A stretch of DNA of 64,000 nucleotides from Stenotrophobium sp050739895 (lineage in GTDB: Bacteria; Pseudomonadota; Gammaproteobacteria; Nevskiales; Nevskiaceae), in the NCBI GenBank assembly GCA_050739895.1, contig JBOICK010000018.1, positions 1 through 64,000 of the forward strand. The letters are read 5' to 3'. A model generated the notes under the pieces. It did not search any database and had not been told where the DNA came from. It saw nothing but the letters and a program-made list of their open reading frames with translations. Both the position numbers and the translations under genes were made by a program. Of the stretch, positions 17,220 through 26,527 are shown piece after piece (positions within the stretch are counted from its first letter, which is position 1; each line of letters begins with the position of its first letter).

Positions 17220-18248
17220 TCAGCGTATCGATGCGCGGTATTGGCGCGGTGTGACCGAGTTCCAGCGTTTGAAGGCGCGGGTGAAGCAGGCGCCTTCGGA
17301 ATAGCCCAGATGTTCCGCCACCGAAGCGATGCTCAGGTTGGTGGTTTTCAGCAGGTACTCGGCGGTGTTCCGGCGGACATTGTCGACCAGGTCCTCGAAG
17401 TCGGTGCCATCGTTGAGCAGGCGGCGGCGCAGCGTTCGCACCGTGCTTTTCATGTCCTTCGCAACCCTGCGCATGCTGGGAATCTGGCCCGGCTGTTTCA
17501 GCAACTGCGCGCGTACCCGGGTGGCAATGCCGCCCTGATTATCGTATTGCTGCAGCAGGTGCTGGCACTCGGCCTCGAACCGTTGACGCATCGGCGGGTC
17601 GGCTTGCGGCAACTTCCAGTTCATCGTCGCCTTGTCGATGCCGGCACGATTCTGTGGCTGCCGGTACTCGATCGCGCGGCCGAAGATTTGCTCGGCATAG
17701 CGGGCATAGCCCGGCCGGTTATGGCGCACTTCCAGACGCGTAAACCCAAAATTCGGCGGCAGCGTGTCGCGGGCAATGTTCAGCAGCGTCGCGCCGTCGC
17801 GCTCGACCAGAAAGTTGCGCAGATCTGACGGCAGTTCCACATCGTCTGCCGAGATCAGGATCTCCTGCTCGGTTTCGGTGATCTGCATGCGGCAAAAAAA
17901 CGAAGTCAAAGGCAGATAGCGCAGTCCGATTTCGATGGCGTTGCGCACGGTCGCGCTGCTGAGAATCATGAAGCCCCAGACGCCGAATGTCGTGGGGTGG
18001 TAGCGCAGGCCAGCCTGCAGTGCCAGAGGCGTATCGTCACCCAGTATGTCTAGCAGGTTGCGGATCACACGCAATTCATCCGTCGCTCTGACATTGCAGT
18101 TGTGTGTCTGCAGGCGTCCGGATTCTATGGCGGTGCCGGCGAGTATCCTCTCGATACTGACGCCTTGTTCATTGCCGATTTCGGCAAGGATGCGGGTGCT
18201 GCAAATGTTTCTCTGTCTGTCCCAGTGTGCCCGCATGAATGGCCCCAA
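17220..18248 (-). CDS. AraC-family transcriptional regulator (OruR-like N-terminal domain)
   Basis: 342 residues; a Met at 18236 is an equally good start. N-terminal ~200 residues match the arabinose-binding-like domain of the OruR/ArgR-type AraC regulators (TTFGVWGFMILSSATVRNAI). C-terminus is an AraC double helix-turn-helix (RRVAKDMKSTVRTLRRRL; NLSIASVAEHLGYSEGACF; FKRWNSVTPRQYR). Convergent with deaD (3 bp gap) and divergent from the DUF4282-DUF1302 block, whose 173-bp intergenic region is its likeliest target (inference). Ligand unknown. Confidence 0.82.
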   Translation of the reverse strand: MGPFMRAHWDRQRNICSTRILAEIGNEQGVSIERILAGTAIESGRLQTHNCNVRATDELRVIRNLLDILGDDTPLALQAGLRYHPTTFGVWGFMILSSATVRNAIEIGLRYLPLTSFFCRMQITETEQEILISADDVELPSDLRNFLVERDGATLLNIARDTLPPNFGFTRLEVRHNRPGYARYAEQIFGRAIEYRQPQNRAGIDKATMNWKLPQADPPMRQRFEAECQHLLQQYDNQGGIATRVRAQLLKQPGQIPSMRRVAKDMKSTVRTLRRRLLNDGTDFEDLVDNVRRNTAEYLLKTTNLSIASVAEHLGYSEGACFTRAFKRWNSVTPRQYRASIR

Positions 18249-18421
18249 ATATCAATTTATTGGCCCATGATGCCATTATTTGATGGCGTGTAGCCAGTAT
18301 CATCGGGACAGATGTAAATTCAGAGCGTAATCAAGTCGCCGATGGTCGCAGTGGCGGGCTGCAAGCAGGTTGTCACCGATGGCGGCAGGGTCAGCGCGGG
18401 CATCAGCGGGAGAGTTGGGCT

Positions 18422-18967
18422 TTGAACAAAAATGACGCCGAGTCAAGCGAAGCCGAAGGCGAGACCGGTATCAGTTGGTCAATGCTGCGTGAAGAAGCCA
18501 TTGAGGTGCTGCGCAACCTGATCGACGTGCGGCTGCACACGATCATGACCACGCGGTTAGCACCGGCGATCTATGTTTTTCTCTCCCTCGGAGTCGTTTC
18601 GGTCAATGTGTTTCTCACCGCGGAAGCATTCGAGGTCTCGCGGACTTCGGGGCTGTGCTGGCTGCTGCTGATTCTGCCGATCGGCTCCATCGTCGGCGTC
18701 ATCACCGTGCGAGTGGTACTGGAATCGCTGCTTTCGCTGTTTCGCATCGTGCTCTACATGGAAACGCTGATGGGGCAGTTGCAGACGCTGCGCGGACAAA
18801 CCGAGTCGATTGCCCAGCGCGTAGAGGATCTGCCGCTGCCGCGTATACAATTCTGGCGCAGTCGCAAGCGCACTGAACCAGAGGCTGCGGACGAAAGCAC
18901 AGGTCGTAAAGACCAAAAAGACCAAGAAAAAAACACCGGGAGCGAGCATGGGGCGTCAGAAAAATAA
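18422..18967 (+). CDS. DUF4282-type membrane protein, TTG start
   Basis: 181 residues. The only upstream in-frame start is TTG at 18422, preceded by GGGAGAG; the nearest ATG (18433) is out of frame. Two predicted membrane helices (LAPAIYVFLSLGVVSVNVFL and the LLLILPIGSIVGVITVRVVL region) in the DUF4282 arrangement. The tail is long, charged and probably coiled (KDQKDQEKNTGSEHG). The 3' end overlaps the DUF1302 gene by 20 bp, so the two are coupled. Function unknown; first gene of the envelope block. Confidence 0.7.
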   Translation: MNKNDAESSEAEGETGISWSMLREEAIEVLRNLIDVRLHTIMTTRLAPAIYVFLSLGVVSVNVFLTAEAFEVSRTSGLCWLLLILPIGSIVGVITVRVVLESLLSLFRIVLYMETLMGQLQTLRGQTESIAQRVEDLPLPRIQFWRSRKRTEPEAADESTGRKDQKDQEKNTGSEHGASEK

Positions 18968-21188
18968 TCGGGCCGGCATCGCCGCCATAATCTCGGTCCT
19001 GGCGCTGTTGCTGCAGGCGCATCAGGCGCGGGCGATGGATGTGGACCTGGGGCTGGACGGCTGGACTGCCAGTTGGGACAACCGCATCACCATCGGTGCG
19101 GCGATCCGTGAACAGAAGCCGAACCCCAACCTGATCGGCAAGTCGAATCTCAATCCGAACCTGTGTCGCGCCGATGAATGCCTGACCGCGGACCCGACCA
19201 ACAGCGAACCCAACAATCGCTACCTGGCGGCGCCGGGCGCGAAGAACATGGTCTATGACGAGGGCGATCTCAATTACAAGCAGTGGGATCTGATTTCATC
19301 GCCGGTAAAGTGGACCACGTATTTTTCGGCTGGCAAGGGCAACCTGAAATTCAAGACGGGTGCATTGGCGTTCTATGACATTACCAACGCCAATCTCGAC
19401 GAGTATCACCCGAACGAAGTCACCACGCCGGGGCCGGAGAGTTCCTCGCACCCGGTCTACTCCAAGCGCGATCGGGCGACGCTGCGCGATATCGGCTACA
19501 ACGTCCAGATCCTCGACACCTATGTACAGGACACTTTCGATGTGTATGGGCACGCCCTTGATGTCAGCATCGGCCGGCAGCGCCTGACCTGGGGTGAATC
19601 GAGTTTCGTCACCCAGGGCAGCCTCAACATCATCAACCCGCCGGATGCCAACAACCTGGTCAGACCCGGCATGGATCTCGATGAAGTCTACCGGCCGGAG
19701 GGCATGCTGGTGCTGCGTGCGCCCCTGACCGATGCACTGACCAGCGAGGGCTTCTACCAGTTCGAGTGGCGTCCTGTCGGCATTCCGGCGCGCGGTTCGT
19801 TTATTTCGTTCTTCAACGCCGGCAACAATGTCACTCACGATGAGGGCATCAGCGCGCCGTTCGCGAAAACACCCTACGATCCTCAGCAGATCGGTACGCC
19901 GGCAAATCCGGTATTCGCCTTGCTGACCAACACCAGCTTCACGTTGCGCCGCGATCCGAACAAGAATCCGAGGAATCTCGGGCAGTATGGACTGGCGTTG
20001 TATTACCACCCCGAATGGCTCAATGGCGCCGAAGTCGGGTTTTACGCCGCCAACTATCACTCGCGCATCCCGTCGGCCAGCGCTTATGCCGGTAACGCCA
20101 GCTGCCTGCGCCGCGAGGGCAATCCCAACCATAACGACGCCACCGACCTGACTTCACTGATCCAGGACTGCGGCGCGCCCGGCGCGCATGAACGCGAGGC
20201 GGTGCCGATCGATACCGTCCATTATTTTCTCGACTACCCCGAAGACATCCATCTGTTCGGCCTGAGTTTCAGCAGCATCGTCGACAACATCGCAGTGCGC
20301 GGCGAGTTTGCGTATCGCCCCAACCAGCCGGTGCAGGTCGATCTTGAGGATGTGTTGTTCGCCGCGTTTCAGCCGGTGCTGCCGCGGCAGGACATCCCGC
20401 TGTTCGGCGTCGGCGCCAGCACCACACTGCCGGGCCTGATCTCCGCTTTGCAGAATCCCGGTAACGTACTCACCGTGGCAGCCAACGAAGTCGGTAATGT
20501 GCCTACCGCCATTACTGCACTGCAGACACTGGCGACGGCGCAGGGCGCAGTCAACCTCACGGTGCCTGGCTCGCGCCGGATACCTGATTTCGTCACCGCC
20601 TACCGCGGCGGAACACCAGGCGAGGTAGTGCCTGGACAATACATCCGCGGCTATGAGCGTTTGCAGGTCATGCAGGGCTCGCTGGGATTGACCAAGATTT
20701 TCGGCAACAGTGATTTTCTCGGCACCAAGGATTCGGCGCTGTTGTTCGAGTTGACCGGCATCGGCGTACTTGATCTGCCGCCGCTGTCGAAGCTGCAGTT
20801 CGAGGCGCCGGGCACCGATACCGCTGCTGGTCCGGGCGCATCGGATACCGGCAATAACTCGTATCTCAATCCGATCCGCAACACTGGCGGTTATGTCACA
20901 TCGTTCTCCTGGGGTTACCGTATGGGCGCTCTGCTGCACTACAGCGATGTGCTGTTTCCGGGTCTGGACATGCGCCCGTTCTTGGTGTTCACGCAGGATG
21001 TGCAGGGTGTGTCGCCGGGACTGGGCGAGAATTTTCTGCAAGGCCGCAAGCTTGGCGTGATTGACGTGCGTTTCAGTTACCGCCAGTTTGACGCGAGCCT
21101 GACACAGACTTTCATTTTTGGCGGTGGCGACCGCAATACCTTGAACGATCGCGACTTCCTTTCGGCAAGTGTCGGCGTGCGCTTCTAG
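18948..21188 (+). CDS. DUF1302 family outer-membrane protein
   Basis: 746 residues. N-terminal signal peptide (IAAIISVLALLLQAHQARA). Mature part opens VDLGLDGWTASWDNRITIGAA and includes GHALDVSIGRQRLTWGES, NNLVRPGMDLDEVYRP and the terminal aromatic SASVGVRF, the usual end of a beta-barrel. DUF1302 proteins are large barrel proteins of Pseudomonas-like and Nevskiales-like bacteria. They are often encoded near DUF1329/LolA-like proteins and linked to hydrophobic or sterol-type substrates (family knowledge; exact cargo unknown). Here a LolA-like gene lies 4.5 kb downstream in the same block. Confidence 0.83.
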   Translation: MGRQKNNRAGIAAIISVLALLLQAHQARAMDVDLGLDGWTASWDNRITIGAAIREQKPNPNLIGKSNLNPNLCRADECLTADPTNSEPNNRYLAAPGAKNMVYDEGDLNYKQWDLISSPVKWTTYFSAGKGNLKFKTGALAFYDITNANLDEYHPNEVTTPGPESSSHPVYSKRDRATLRDIGYNVQILDTYVQDTFDVYGHALDVSIGRQRLTWGESSFVTQGSLNIINPPDANNLVRPGMDLDEVYRPEGMLVLRAPLTDALTSEGFYQFEWRPVGIPARGSFISFFNAGNNVTHDEGISAPFAKTPYDPQQIGTPANPVFALLTNTSFTLRRDPNKNPRNLGQYGLALYYHPEWLNGAEVGFYAANYHSRIPSASAYAGNASCLRREGNPNHNDATDLTSLIQDCGAPGAHEREAVPIDTVHYFLDYPEDIHLFGLSFSSIVDNIAVRGEFAYRPNQPVQVDLEDVLFAAFQPVLPRQDIPLFGVGASTTLPGLISALQNPGNVLTVAANEVGNVPTAITALQTLATAQGAVNLTVPGSRRIPDFVTAYRGGTPGEVVPGQYIRGYERLQVMQGSLGLTKIFGNSDFLGTKDSALLFELTGIGVLDLPPLSKLQFEAPGTDTAAGPGASDTGNNSYLNPIRNTGGYVTSFSWGYRMGALLHYSDVLFPGLDMRPFLVFTQDVQGVSPGLGENFLQGRKLGVIDVRFSYRQFDASLTQTFIFGGGDRNTLNDRDFLSASVGVRF

Positions 21189-21210
21189 AAATAACGGGGA
21201 CAGTTAATCA

Positions 21211-21996
21211 ATGAATAAAGCCATATTGGGAACCGGCGTGCTGATTCTGGCCGGTGCGGTCGGCGGGGGAGTGCTGGCCGGTGTGTGGGTGTTCCGCAAT
21301 GTCGATGCACGCCTGTTGCTGACCAACCAGCCCGCCACGATCCTGGTGCCGCAGCCAGTGAAAATCAGCGCCGATGTTCTGAATAATCTGGATATCGAGA
21401 TCAATGATTCGATCAAGACCGTGGTGCCGGTGGATCAGATCATCTCGATACCGATCAAGGACACGCTGCATGTCCTGGCCAGCTTTGACAGCGATGTGCC
21501 GATCAAGCTGACCGTGCCGGTGCACGACAAGATCGTCCTGGATCAGGTGCTGGACGTCGATACCACCATCAAGGCCAATCTGCTCGGTGATACCCATGAC
21601 CTGCCGGTCCGCGGCAAGATCCCGGTTCATGCAGTGGTACCAGTCAATTTGACGATTCCGATCGATCAGCCGGTTCATCTCAAGTTTACCGCGCCGGTGG
21701 ATGTCAAGTTCACGCAGCCGCTGGTGGTGCCGCTGAAGGCTGATATTGCTGCGACCATCCCGATCCACAGCGAGATGAGCGTGCCGGTGAAATCCGCGCT
21801 GGATGCCGAGGTAAGCATTCCGCAACCGGCTAACGTCATCATCACCACCGCCAACCTGCGCCTGCCGCTGCGTACACTCAAGCTGCAGACCAAGGACAGC
21901 AAGGATGCGCCCGCACCTGCGCCATCCGCCGGGACCGAGGCTGCGGCTCCGGTCGCACCGGCTCCCGCTGCGCCGGCAACCGGGTCCGCGCAATGA
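21211..21996 (+). CDS. Membrane-anchored protein of Val/Pro-rich beta repeats, paralogue A
   Basis: 261 residues. An uncleaved N-terminal helix (ILGTGVLILAGAVGGGVLAG) anchors a ~190-residue periplasmic part made of repeating short beta units of the form hydrophobic-x-VPV (VVPVDQIISIPIKDTL; VPIKLTVPVHDKI; KIPVHAVVPVNLTIPIDQPV). Ends with NLRLPLRTLKL and an Ala/Pro tail. No family recognised. The next gene encodes a clear paralogue with a 4-bp overlap. Regular alternating beta sequence suggests an elongated or groove-like periplasmic structure (inference). It sits between an outer-membrane protein and lipid-type genes. Confidence 0.72.
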   Translation: MNKAILGTGVLILAGAVGGGVLAGVWVFRNVDARLLLTNQPATILVPQPVKISADVLNNLDIEINDSIKTVVPVDQIISIPIKDTLHVLASFDSDVPIKLTVPVHDKIVLDQVLDVDTTIKANLLGDTHDLPVRGKIPVHAVVPVNLTIPIDQPVHLKFTAPVDVKFTQPLVVPLKADIAATIPIHSEMSVPVKSALDAEVSIPQPANVIITTANLRLPLRTLKLQTKDSKDAPAPAPSAGTEAAAPVAPAPAAPATGSAQ

Positions 21997-22745
21997 GTTT
22001 GCGCGGCTTATCTCTGGGAGCGGGCGCGCTGGTGCTGATCGTGGTCGGTGCCATGATCGGCTTCTGGCTTTACGCCCATCTGATCATTGGCCTGACGCTT
22101 ACGGATCAGCCCGGCATGGTCCTGTTCCCACAAAGCACGAATGCGAATGCTATGGCGCAAAACAAGATCAAGATCCACATGAACGGGATCATTGATGCCA
22201 CGGTGCCATTCAAGCAAGTGCTGAGCCTGCCGCTGCACGGACATTACAAAACCATCGCCAGCTTTGATACTTCGGTGCCGGTGGAATTCACCATCGTCTA
22301 CAAGGGTGTTATTCCGGTCAACTCGATTGCGACGATACACGGCATCACCGATTTCAATTACGAGAAAGTCAAACGCCTGCGCAATGTGCCGTTCTCGGCG
22401 CAGATTCCGTTGCATTTTGAGCAGCCGGTGACGTTGACGGTGCCGGTCAAGGCCAATCTGCATCTGGTCTATCACGGGCCACTGGGCATGTTCGTCAACC
22501 AGACGGTCTCCGCGCCGGTGGACACCGTGCTCAGACCTCACCTGCGCGTCAACCAGGACATCACTACGCCGATCCTCGCGCGCTTCGGCCTGAAGGTGTA
22601 TTGGCCGCGTACGCCGGTGCCGGTCATCATCAAACGCGCCGATCTTCACCTGCAGCTTGATACATTGCGTCTGGAACGAGCGCAGAATCACGATCAGGCG
22701 CCGGCCGTCGCTGGTGCCAGTCCGGCTGGCGAACATCAGCCCTAG
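21993..22745 (+). CDS. Membrane-anchored protein of Val/Pro-rich beta repeats, paralogue B
   Basis: 250 residues; start overlaps the stop of paralogue A. N-terminal helix (LGAGALVLIVVGAMIGFWLY), then aligned features shared with A: ATVPFKQVLSLPLHGHYKTI, ASFDTSVPVEFTI (A has ASFDSDVPIKLTV), QPVTLTVPVKANL and a C-terminal DLHLQLDTLRL (A: NLRLPLRTLKL). The body is less regular than in A. Together they are a tandem duplication. No known family recognised. Confidence 0.72.
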   Translation: MSLRGLSLGAGALVLIVVGAMIGFWLYAHLIIGLTLTDQPGMVLFPQSTNANAMAQNKIKIHMNGIIDATVPFKQVLSLPLHGHYKTIASFDTSVPVEFTIVYKGVIPVNSIATIHGITDFNYEKVKRLRNVPFSAQIPLHFEQPVTLTVPVKANLHLVYHGPLGMFVNQTVSAPVDTVLRPHLRVNQDITTPILARFGLKVYWPRTPVPVIIKRADLHLQLDTLRLERAQNHDQAPAVAGASPAGEHQP

Positions 22746-22767
22746 AATCCCGAACGAGGAGCCGCCA

Positions 22768-23484
22768 GTGGCGAACAAACTGACACATGAATCAAAGACG
22801 GAGAGTCTGGCAGGACGCTTGTTGAAACGCTTGCCCGGAAGCCATTTTGTGCAGGAACAGTTTGACCGCGTCGAGCATCGTTTGCTGAGCGATCTCAAGC
22901 AACGGCTGGAACACTTGGAGCAGACGCCGAATTCGATCTCGGTGCTGGCGGTGTCGGTCACGGCGCAGCAGCGGCATCATCGCGGTGAACAAACCCCGGC
23001 GGAACTGCTGCGCGCATTGCTGGCGGAATCGTCCGAGCAAAATCAGGCGCAATCGATTGAAGCTTCGTGCATCGCTGTGCTGCAGGGCCTGGTGCCGGAC
23101 GAAGCGCGCATTCTGGCGGCGCTGTCGGACGGTTCCGGTTATCCGATGATCAATGTCTTGGCGACTTCAAACTTCGGGCTCACGACCATCCCGATGCTGG
23201 AATACGTCAGCACCGTCGGCCGCAATGCGGGGGTGCTGACGCCGGCGCTGACGCCAGCCTATGTCCGGCACCTGGCGTTCTGGGGGCTGACCGAAACCGC
23301 CGCGGAGGATCCGGCGCAGAAAACCAACTATGAAATCCTCGAAACCGACGATGCGGTGCGCAAGGTCATCGCGCGTATCGAGAAGGGCGGCGAACGCTGC
23401 CGCGTCGTGCGCCGCACCTTGAAAATGTCGGACTTGGGACTGGCGATGTGGAAGCTGTGCCAGGTCGACGAAGGCGCGGCGTAA
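22768..23484 (+). CDS. DUF4393 (Abi-alpha-like) protein, GTG start
   Basis: 238 residues. GTG at 22768 follows GAGGAG; the frame upstream is only the overlap with paralogue B. The C-terminal two thirds (AVLQGLVPDEARILAALSDG; LEYVSTVGRNAGVLTPALT; YVRHLAFWGLTE; MSDLGLAMWKLC) match DUF4393. That family includes some abortive-infection proteins but is broader, and neighbours here give no phage-defence context. N-terminal 60 residues are charged and probably helical. Function unknown. Confidence 0.68.
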   Translation: MANKLTHESKTESLAGRLLKRLPGSHFVQEQFDRVEHRLLSDLKQRLEHLEQTPNSISVLAVSVTAQQRHHRGEQTPAELLRALLAESSEQNQAQSIEASCIAVLQGLVPDEARILAALSDGSGYPMINVLATSNFGLTTIPMLEYVSTVGRNAGVLTPALTPAYVRHLAFWGLTETAAEDPAQKTNYEILETDDAVRKVIARIEKGGERCRVVRRTLKMSDLGLAMWKLCQVDEGAA

Positions 23485-23539
23485 CGGCGATATCCGGAAT
23501 CCGGGCAAAAATCCAAATTTGAATCACGAGGAGTAATCG

Positions 23540-24853
23540 ATGCAAAACGTACATGAGATTGTTGCGGACTTGCAGGAAAACTGGATCCTTTATGCATCCA
23601 TGCCGTTCGTCGCGTCGGGCATCGGCTTCGTCACCAAGATTGTCGCAATCTGGATGATGTTTAACCCGATCGAGTTTGTTGGCCTGCAAACCAAAATACT
23701 GGGTTTCCGAATATTCGGCTGGCAAGGCATCGTGCCGCGCAAGGCGGCGATCATGGCCAGCATCGCCTGCGACACCATGACCACCAAGTTGATCAAGCCG
23801 ACCGATGTTTTCGAACGCCTGGACCCGGAGCGCATCGCCCAGGAGATTGAAAAACCTCTGCTGGCGGCGGTCGAGGACATCACCCGCAACGTGGCGGCGG
23901 CGTATTCGCCAGGACTGTGGGAAGCGGCTCCGGAAAAGGTCAAGAACATGATCATCCACCGCATCCAGGAGGAGGCGCCGCATATCGTCGAGCAGATCAT
24001 GATCGACATCAAATCGAACATCGATTCGGTGTTCGACCTCAAGGACATGGTCGTCAGCAACCTGTTGCGCGACAAGCCGCTGCTCAACCGCATCTTCCTC
24101 GAAGCCGGTCATGGTGAGTTCCGTTTTATCCGCAACTCTGGACTGTTCTTTGGCTTCGCCATCGGCTGTGTGCAGGCGGTGACCTGGGCGTTGACGCATT
24201 CGCCATTGGTGATGCCGGTATTTGGTCTGTTTACCGGTTGGTTCACCGACTGGCTGGCGCTGAAGATGGTGTTCAACCCCAAGCATCCGACCAGGTATTT
24301 GGGTTTGTTCACCTGGCATGGTTTGTTCCTGAAGCGCAGGCAGGAAGTCTCCGCCGAATATGGCCGGTTGATCGCCGCCGAAATCGTTACTGCCAAGAAC
24401 ATACTCGACGCGGTGCTGAAAGGCCCGCTGTCCGACCGCCTGTTCAACATGGTGCAGAAACAGGTGCAAAAAGTGGTGGACGATCAGGCCGGTATCGCCA
24501 AACCCTTCGTGGTGTTCGCGGTCGGCAGCAGTAAGTATCAGGAAATGAAGAAGATGGTGTCGATGGAGATCATGAAAATGCTGCCGACTACCATGAAGCA
24601 CGTCGAGAAATACGCTGGCGATGCGATGGATCTCGAAAATCTCCTCAGCGGCAAGATGAAGGAGTTGAGCATTGAGGAATTCGAGGCTCTGCTGCACCCA
24701 GCGTTCGAGCAGGATGAGTGGATTCTGATCTCGGTCGGTGCCGCGCTAGGTTTCATCGTCGGTGAAATGCAGGTGTTCATCATGGAGCATCTGGCCAAAC
24801 ATGTGGATGCTACGAGTTCCATTCATGCAATAACGAGCGTGGCGTTGCAGTGA
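23540..24853 (+). CDS. DUF445 family membrane protein
   Basis: 437 residues, ribosome site GAGGAG. DUF445 pattern: N-terminal membrane helix (YASMPFVASGIGFVTKIVAI) then WMMFNPIEFVG..RIFGWQGIVPRKAA. A second half repeats the motif (FTGWFTDWLALKMVFNPKHP; FTWHGLFLKRRQEVSAEY), with a final helix near the C-terminus. The GWQGIVP/WHGLFLKR motifs suggest two internally related modules. Function of DUF445 is not established; found in the inner membrane. 55 bp after the DUF4393 gene. Confidence 0.8.
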   Translation: MQNVHEIVADLQENWILYASMPFVASGIGFVTKIVAIWMMFNPIEFVGLQTKILGFRIFGWQGIVPRKAAIMASIACDTMTTKLIKPTDVFERLDPERIAQEIEKPLLAAVEDITRNVAAAYSPGLWEAAPEKVKNMIIHRIQEEAPHIVEQIMIDIKSNIDSVFDLKDMVVSNLLRDKPLLNRIFLEAGHGEFRFIRNSGLFFGFAIGCVQAVTWALTHSPLVMPVFGLFTGWFTDWLALKMVFNPKHPTRYLGLFTWHGLFLKRRQEVSAEYGRLIAAEIVTAKNILDAVLKGPLSDRLFNMVQKQVQKVVDDQAGIAKPFVVFAVGSSKYQEMKKMVSMEIMKMLPTTMKHVEKYAGDAMDLENLLSGKMKELSIEEFEALLHPAFEQDEWILISVGAALGFIVGEMQVFIMEHLAKHVDATSSIHAITSVALQ

Positions 24854-24992
24854 TGTGTGCTGACTAAGTTGAATTGATCAATCTTTGCGCGCGGGTTCGC
24901 TCTGATAGTGCTACGGACCGGTTCGCATGGTATGCAGTACGCAGCGAATGGGGCATTAAGCCTTAAAACATCAAATTATTCAGGAGACCAAC

Positions 24993-25556
24993 ATGCTGAA
25001 CAAACTTGCGAATGACACCAAGGATCTCATCACCACGGCAATAAAGGGCGCGGATGACGTGCTGGGTTCGCTACGCGGTGCCGTGACCAAAAATGTGACC
25101 GGCCTGACCAAGGATCTTGGCAGCATGGCCAAGACCAATGTCGAGACGCTTTCCGATGTCGTGCAAGGCGCATTGAGCAGCGCCAGTGCGATGGGAGTTT
25201 CCGTCGTGGAGGCGACTTCGGCCGTGGTCAGTTCCGCCATCACCAGCGTCACCAAGGCGGGTGGCGACGGCATTCATGCAACGCAATCCGTGGTGCGTGG
25301 CGCGGTGCTGGCCGCGTCCGAGACCGGCAATGATGTCGGCAAGGCCGCAATGGCGGCAATCAGCAGTGCCGCCGAGGTGGCCAATCATGCGGGGCACAGC
25401 GCGACCGATGCCACACGCCGCGCGATTGCCGGCGTCTTGCAGGCCGGAACCGAAATCGCCCGGGAAGCGACAGGCACCGCCAAGTCCGCCGCACACGGCA
25501 CGGTGGCCTTGCCACGCGAGTTGTTCGATGCACTTACCGGTACATCACGCAAGTGA
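24993..25556 (+). CDS. Ala/Ser/Thr-rich helical protein, phasin- or LEA-like in composition
   Basis: 187 residues, ribosome site CAGGAG. Almost entirely amphipathic helix of Ala, Val, Thr, Ser and Lys in irregular 11-residue-like periods (TAIKGADDVLGSLRGAVTKN; SAAEVANHAGHSATDATRRA). No membrane helix, no cysteine. Such composition occurs in phasins that coat storage granules and in LEA-like proteins. A phasin role would fit the wax ester synthase 10 kb away, but I have no motif proof. Followed by a terminator-like hairpin. Confidence 0.6.
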   Translation: MLNKLANDTKDLITTAIKGADDVLGSLRGAVTKNVTGLTKDLGSMAKTNVETLSDVVQGALSSASAMGVSVVEATSAVVSSAITSVTKAGGDGIHATQSVVRGAVLAASETGNDVGKAAMAAISSAAEVANHAGHSATDATRRAIAGVLQAGTEIAREATGTAKSAAHGTVALPRELFDALTGTSRK

Positions 25557-25619
25557 GTGCAGCTTGAAGAAAGCCGCCCGTTTCCGTTTTCCCCTCGTGG
25601 CGGGGCGGGCGTTCCGGTT

Positions 25620-25652
25620 GCCCGATGGCTTGATCAGCATCGGGCGCCTTTT
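25620..25652 (+). terminator. Terminator-like hairpin
   Basis: GCCCGATG (25620-25627) pairs with CATCGGGC (25638-25645) and is followed by GCCTTTT. It would end the transcript of the phasin-like gene 64 bp downstream of its stop and just before the LolA-like gene. Confidence 0.5.
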
Positions 25653-25673
25653 CCAGCCAGTAAAAGACGCAAG

Positions 25674-26438
25674 ATGAAAAAAGTGCTTTTTCTGCTGGCG
25701 TTGTCGGTGCTGCCGCTGACTGCGATGGCACGTGATGTGGCTGCGCTGCGCGCCTGCCTGACCGCCAACCTGCCGCGCCAGAGTTTCCAACAGGACATCG
25801 TGCTGGTGCAGTCCGGCCAGGATGGCGTGCAGCAACGGCTGGCCGGGACCTGGTACTGGCAGCGTGTCGACAGCCGCCATTCGGGCCTGTTGCGGCTGTC
25901 TTCTCCGTCCGATCTCGCTGGCGCGTCTTACCTGTTTCTGTCCAGGGACAACACGGAAAACATCTACATGTACATGCCGGCGGTGGGCCGTGTGCGTCAT
26001 GTGGTCGGCGCCACCATGGCACAGTCGCTGTTCGGCAGCGGCCTGTCGGCTTTCGACCTCAAATTCCTGCTCAGCGGGTTGCAGGGCGGCCGATTGACCC
26101 GCATCGGTGCGACGGTCAGCGGTGGCCGTCCGGCCGAGAACTGGCGCTATATTCCTCCCTCGGATCCGAACATTCTGTATGACCGGCTGGATCTGACTGT
26201 GGACGATGCCTGGTGCCTGCCGATGAAAGTGGAATTGTACGGAGGGGTGCCATGGAAAACCCTGGCGCTGGACCCGGACTCAGTTCGCCAGATCAATGGC
26301 CGCTGGACCGCAAGCCGCGCCACCCTGATCGATCTGCGCGAGCAGACCACCACGAAAATTCAGACCAGCAACGATGTTGCAGACAAGCCGTTGCCTCCGG
26401 CCCTGTTCAATCCTGCCCAGTTCTACCATGAGCGTTAG
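25674..26438 (+). CDS. Outer-membrane lipoprotein-sorting (LolA-like) periplasmic protein
   Basis: 254 residues from the Met at 25674. Signal peptide (KKVLFLLALSVLPLTAMA). Body matches the LolA-like group annotated as outer membrane lipoprotein-sorting protein: FQQDIVLVQSG, MYMPAVGRVRHVVGATMAQS with FDLKFL, and ILYDRLDLTVDDAWCLPMKV. This fold has a half-barrel that carries acyl chains across the periplasm. This is not canonical LolA by length or motifs. In several bacteria such proteins pair with RND exporters or DUF1302 barrels (family knowledge), and a DUF1302 gene is upstream here. Confidence 0.75.
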   Translation: MKKVLFLLALSVLPLTAMARDVAALRACLTANLPRQSFQQDIVLVQSGQDGVQQRLAGTWYWQRVDSRHSGLLRLSSPSDLAGASYLFLSRDNTENIYMYMPAVGRVRHVVGATMAQSLFGSGLSAFDLKFLLSGLQGGRLTRIGATVSGGRPAENWRYIPPSDPNILYDRLDLTVDDAWCLPMKVELYGGVPWKTLALDPDSVRQINGRWTASRATLIDLREQTTTKIQTSNDVADKPLPPALFNPAQFYHER

Positions 26439-26527
26439 TCGAGCAGAGTGAGGATGTTCGAGGGGCGAGGCGTGCCAGCGGACAGCAAACAGGTAGTACG
26501 ACATCAAGAGCCGGGAGTGGCAGGGAT

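Noticed and set aside
22768..23484. Abortive-infection defence gene
   Set aside because: DUF4393 covers some Abi-alpha proteins but the neighbours are envelope genes and no defence partners are present.
23366..24697. 443-codon minus-strand frame opposite DUF445
   Set aside because: Complement of a well-supported DUF445 gene, His/Gln/Arg-rich and not protein-like.
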